From JACMLD01 sp033761915 (GTDB lineage: Bacteria > Bacteroidota > Bacteroidia > Chitinophagales > Chitinophagaceae): a stretch of 6,897 bases of DNA. This document shows, one piece after another, positions 6,499-6,897 of the stretch. The notes under the pieces are model-generated. The model worked only from the letters and a program-made list of their open reading frames with translations, was not told the DNA's origin and made no database searches. The DNA lies in contig JANRMC010000035.1 in the NCBI GenBank assembly GCA_033761915.1, positions 1 to 6,897 on the forward strand, read 5' to 3'. The translations under genes and the position numbers were made by a program. Position 1 is the stretch's first letter; each line of letters starts with the position of its first letter.

Positions 6499-6897
6499 AT
6501 GAAAAATGTATTATTGCTGGCCTCTGTATTATTTATTGGCTTTACTGCCTGCAGCCAGGGTGGCGCTAAAAGCCCTAAGGTAACAGCAGAAAACGGTGCT
6601 GTGAAAGTAGTTTACGGGCAACCTTCTAAAAGAGATCGTGTAATTTTTGGTGGGTTAGTACCTTACGGACAGGTTTGGCGTGCCGGGGCCAACAACGCCA
6701 CAGAAATTACTTTTACAAAAGATGGAAGTTTTGGCGGCCAGCCCATTAAGGCAGGTACCTACTCTTTATTTGTAACACCCACAGAAAAAGATTGGACGAT
6801 TATTTTAAACAGCGAATTGAAACAATGGGGTTCTTTTGGGTATGATAAAATAAAAGACAAAGACGTTTTAAAAGTAACCGTGCCGGTAAAAAAACTG
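6499..6897 (+). CDS. DUF2911 domain protein, probable lipoprotein (partial, runs off right edge)
   Basis: The frame runs from ATG 6499 and is open to the window end (133 codons). The N-terminus MKNVLLLASVLFIGFTAC is a signal peptide with Cys18 in a lipobox-like context (FTAC, weaker than the classic LxxC), so lipid anchoring in the envelope is likely but not certain. The mature part matches DUF2911 block by block: VVYGQPSKRDRVIFGGLVPYGQVWRAGANNATEITF (about 37-72), then IKAGTYSLFVTPTEKDWTIILN (about 82-103) and QWGSFGYDKIKDKDVLKVTVP. The family is abundant in Bacteroidota and has no established function. The full domain is usually a little longer, so only the C-terminus is missing. A 67-bp gap after the SRPBCC gene contains a small CGGC/GCCG stem (6457-6467) and a 7/8 TAnnTTTG match (TAATTTTA, 6476-6483), which makes a separate promoter possible. 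Confidence 0.9.
   Translation, partial: MKNVLLLASVLFIGFTACSQGGAKSPKVTAENGAVKVVYGQPSKRDRVIFGGLVPYGQVWRAGANNATEITFTKDGSFGGQPIKAGTYSLFVTPTEKDWTIILNSELKQWGSFGYDKIKDKDVLKVTVPVKKL

Noticed and set aside
1..6897. Mobile element, CRISPR array, tRNA/rRNA, toxin-antitoxin or defence genes
   Set aside because: No transposase or integrase motifs, spaced direct repeats, or tRNA-like folds seen; all large frames belong to housekeeping or common envelope families.

Overview
The window looks like ordinary chromosomal DNA from a Bacteroidota bacterium, most probably of the Chitinophagaceae or a close relative. The support is the family make-up (a DUF2911 protein, a Bacteroidota-type SppA, a membrane-anchored SRPBCC protein), the moderate-to-low GC, the lack of Shine-Dalgarno sequences, and perfect or near matches to the Bacteroidota -7 promoter element TAnnTTTG in front of several genes. 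The genus is inferred, not shown.

Layout. Positions 1-2920 are read on the minus strand. In transcription order they hold folK (folate biosynthesis), a deoxynucleoside kinase (nucleotide salvage), a 12-helix MFS transporter, and the N-terminus of an exported protein that resembles MBL-fold hydrolases and runs off the left edge. Positions 2979-6897 are read on the plus strand: sppA (membrane signal-peptide peptidase), an ABC-2 permease with no ATPase beside it, a membrane-anchored SRPBCC protein, and the start of a DUF2911 lipoprotein-like protein that runs off the right edge. The two arms diverge from a short intergenic region at 2921-2978 with promoter-like elements facing both ways.

How the genes relate. 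FolK and the nucleoside kinase both feed nucleotide metabolism (folate for thymidylate and purine synthesis; salvage of deoxynucleosides). The plus arm is all membrane or envelope proteins, but nothing in the sequence ties them into one pathway. Promoter-like boxes in front of most genes suggest many short transcripts rather than two long operons.

The only non-coding stretch of note is 2201-2434, between folK and the kinase. It carries a perfect 9-bp inverted repeat inside a more GC-rich patch and resembles a dispersed palindromic (REP-like) element. I see no mobile element, CRISPR array, RNA gene or defence system, and no convincing evidence of an undescribed system.
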